A DNA stretch of 64,000 bases from Buchnera aphidicola (Aphis craccivora) (lineage in GTDB: Bacteria > Pseudomonadota > Gammaproteobacteria > Enterobacterales > Enterobacteriaceae), in assembly GCF_005082145.1 (NCBI RefSeq), contig NZ_CP034897.1, positions 310,001 through 374,000 on the forward strand. Reading direction: 5' to 3'. Below the pieces are notes generated by a model. It was not told where the DNA came from, did not search any database, and worked only from the letters and a program-made list of their open reading frames with translations. The first letter of the stretch is position 1, and every line of letters begins with the position of its first letter. A program made the position numbers and the translations under genes. Shown piece after piece: positions 63,184 to 64,000 of the stretch.

Positions 63184-63497
63184 TGCAAAATTATTTATCT
63201 TTATTTAATATCACAAATTACCATGCTAAATTAGTTAATGATTTAAAATATCAAGTAAAAGTTAATCCTAAAAAATATTCATCAGAAACAGCTAAACAAG
63301 TTGAAGGTGTTTTTATTTATATGCTATTAAAAAGCATGAGAAATTCATTAATAAAAGATAGTTTATTGGATAATAATCAAAGTCGTTTATATACGGAAGT
63401 ATATGATGAACAAATTTCAAAAGAATTAACTAAGAAAGGTATTGGATTAGCAGATATGATTCTAAAACAAATCGAACAAAAAAAAATATATATATAA
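63183..63497 (+). CDS. flgJ: FlgJ rod-cap domain only (no muramidase domain)
   Basis: Product of 104 aa matches only the N-terminal rod-scaffold domain of FlgJ (E. coli 313 aa, whose C-terminal half is a peptidoglycan hydrolase). ETAKQVEGVFIYMLLKSMR and YTEVYDEQISKELTKKGIGL are the rod-cap motifs. The frame closes naturally and flgK follows 21 bases later, so the hydrolase part is deleted, not frameshifted. Wall opening for the rod must be done otherwise. Confidence 0.94.
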   Translation: MQNYLSLFNITNYHAKLVNDLKYQVKVNPKKYSSETAKQVEGVFIYMLLKSMRNSLIKDSLLDNNQSRLYTEVYDEQISKELTKKGIGLADMILKQIEQKKIYI

Positions 63498-63518
63498 CAA
63501 TTTCTTAAGGGGAGCTAT

Positions 63519-64000
63519 ATGAGTTCCATATTAACTTCTACTATTTCTAGTATTAATGCTATAAAAATATTAATCGATAATACATCAAAAAAAGTTTTAA
63601 ATCCACATTATAGAAATTCATCAGAACGCATTTCAATAGAAAATAATATAGATGAATCTAATGCTAATGCAGGTGTAAGAATACAAAAAGTATATGATGA
63701 ATATAATAATTTTATTGATGAAGAAAAACGAAAAACAAGTGAACGAGTACAAGATGAACAAACACGCATTGAAGAATATTTAAAGTTAGAAGATTTATTT
63801 GTTAAAAAAATACATGTATTTAATGACTTAATCAACAAACTTTACTCTTCTATACAAGAAAACATTGTTAATAGAAATGAAAATGTATTTAATAAAGAAA
63901 TTGAAAGTAATTTAAAAAATGTTGTAGCAGAACTAAAAAACTTTGATGATAAATTAAATACTTTAGAAAACGATGTTAAGAATGATATATTAGAAAAAAT
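63519..64000 (+). CDS. flgK: flagellar hook-filament junction protein FlgK, 3'-truncated by window edge
   Basis: First 160 codons of FlgK (HAP1). MSSILTSTISSINAIKILID matches the start of the family in a diverged form and the rest is a long charged coiled-coil rich in E, K and N, as in the FlgK D0/D1 helices (VYDEYNNFIDEEKRK). GGGGAG is a good ribosome site 8 bases upstream. The gene order after flgJ supports the name. The usual N-terminal SNNIANxxxxGY motif is strongly eroded here. Its chaperone FlgN is encoded at 55378. Confidence 0.88.
   Translation, partial: MSSILTSTISSINAIKILIDNTSKKVLNPHYRNSSERISIENNIDESNANAGVRIQKVYDEYNNFIDEEKRKTSERVQDEQTRIEEYLKLEDLFVKKIHVFNDLINKLYSSIQENIVNRNENVFNKEIESNLKNVVAELKNFDDKLNTLENDVKNDILEK

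Overview
The window is a gene-dense, extremely AT-rich stretch of a reduced gammaproteobacterial genome. Proteins align nearly full length with Escherichia coli orthologues, intergenic DNA is almost pure A/T, and there are no insertion sequences, phages, CRISPR arrays or horizontally acquired blocks. The gene content (ispG-hisS-glyA, bioD-bioB/bioA, mfd-lolCDE, sucAB, minCDE, a flagellar flg cluster beside ompA, murJ and pyrC) is that of Buchnera aphidicola, the obligate aphid endosymbiont. The exact strain cannot be fixed from sequence alone.

Layout. 1-3490: 3' part of ispG, then hisS and glyA. 3548-7839: biotin genes bioD and bioB facing bioA, then pgl. 7890-13950: mfd (lacking its UvrB-like module) and the lipoprotein exporter lolCDE. 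14047-23058: gapA, queF, fldA, phrB, ybgI and the 2-oxoglutarate dehydrogenase genes sucA and sucB, with sucB frameshifted. 23321-27301: gpmA, pfkA, glpF, tpiA and ihfB, with ihfB frameshifted. 27375-33636: rpsA-cmk-aroA-serC-serS on the minus strand. 33899-38705: trxB, infA, aspS and znuB/znuC without znuA. 39227-47677: mepM, pykA, zwf, htpX, cspC, yoaE and tsaB, with tsaB frameshifted. 47807-51335: minCDE, rsmC and three tRNA genes (Leu, Cys, Ser). 51396-64000: ompA, murJ, pyrC, flgN, flgA, and flgBCDEFGHIJ plus the start of flgK.

The genes form a lean core: lower glycolysis and pentose phosphate entry (pgl, zwf, gapA, gpmA, pfkA, tpiA, pykA), one TCA step (sucAB), amino-acid precursor supply (aroA, serC, glyA), isoprenoid and biotin enzymes that draw electrons from the flavodoxin encoded here, translation, division-site placement, and a flagellar hook-basal body. 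Partial pathways (bioF/bioC, znuA and flgM absent from their usual places) suggest stepwise loss.

The most striking signal is that three otherwise conserved genes (sucB, ihfB, tsaB) are each broken by one frameshift located exactly in a poly(A) tract of 10 or 11 bases, while five comparable tracts in lolC, lolD, phrB, cmk and the 3' part of tsaB are in frame. This fits the RNA-polymerase slippage rescue known from Buchnera, although homopolymer sequencing error must be excluded. A second strong signal is the glycerol facilitator GlpF, in which three of the four selectivity-filter positions, including the near-invariant arginine of the second NPA motif, are replaced. I found no wholly novel multi-gene system.
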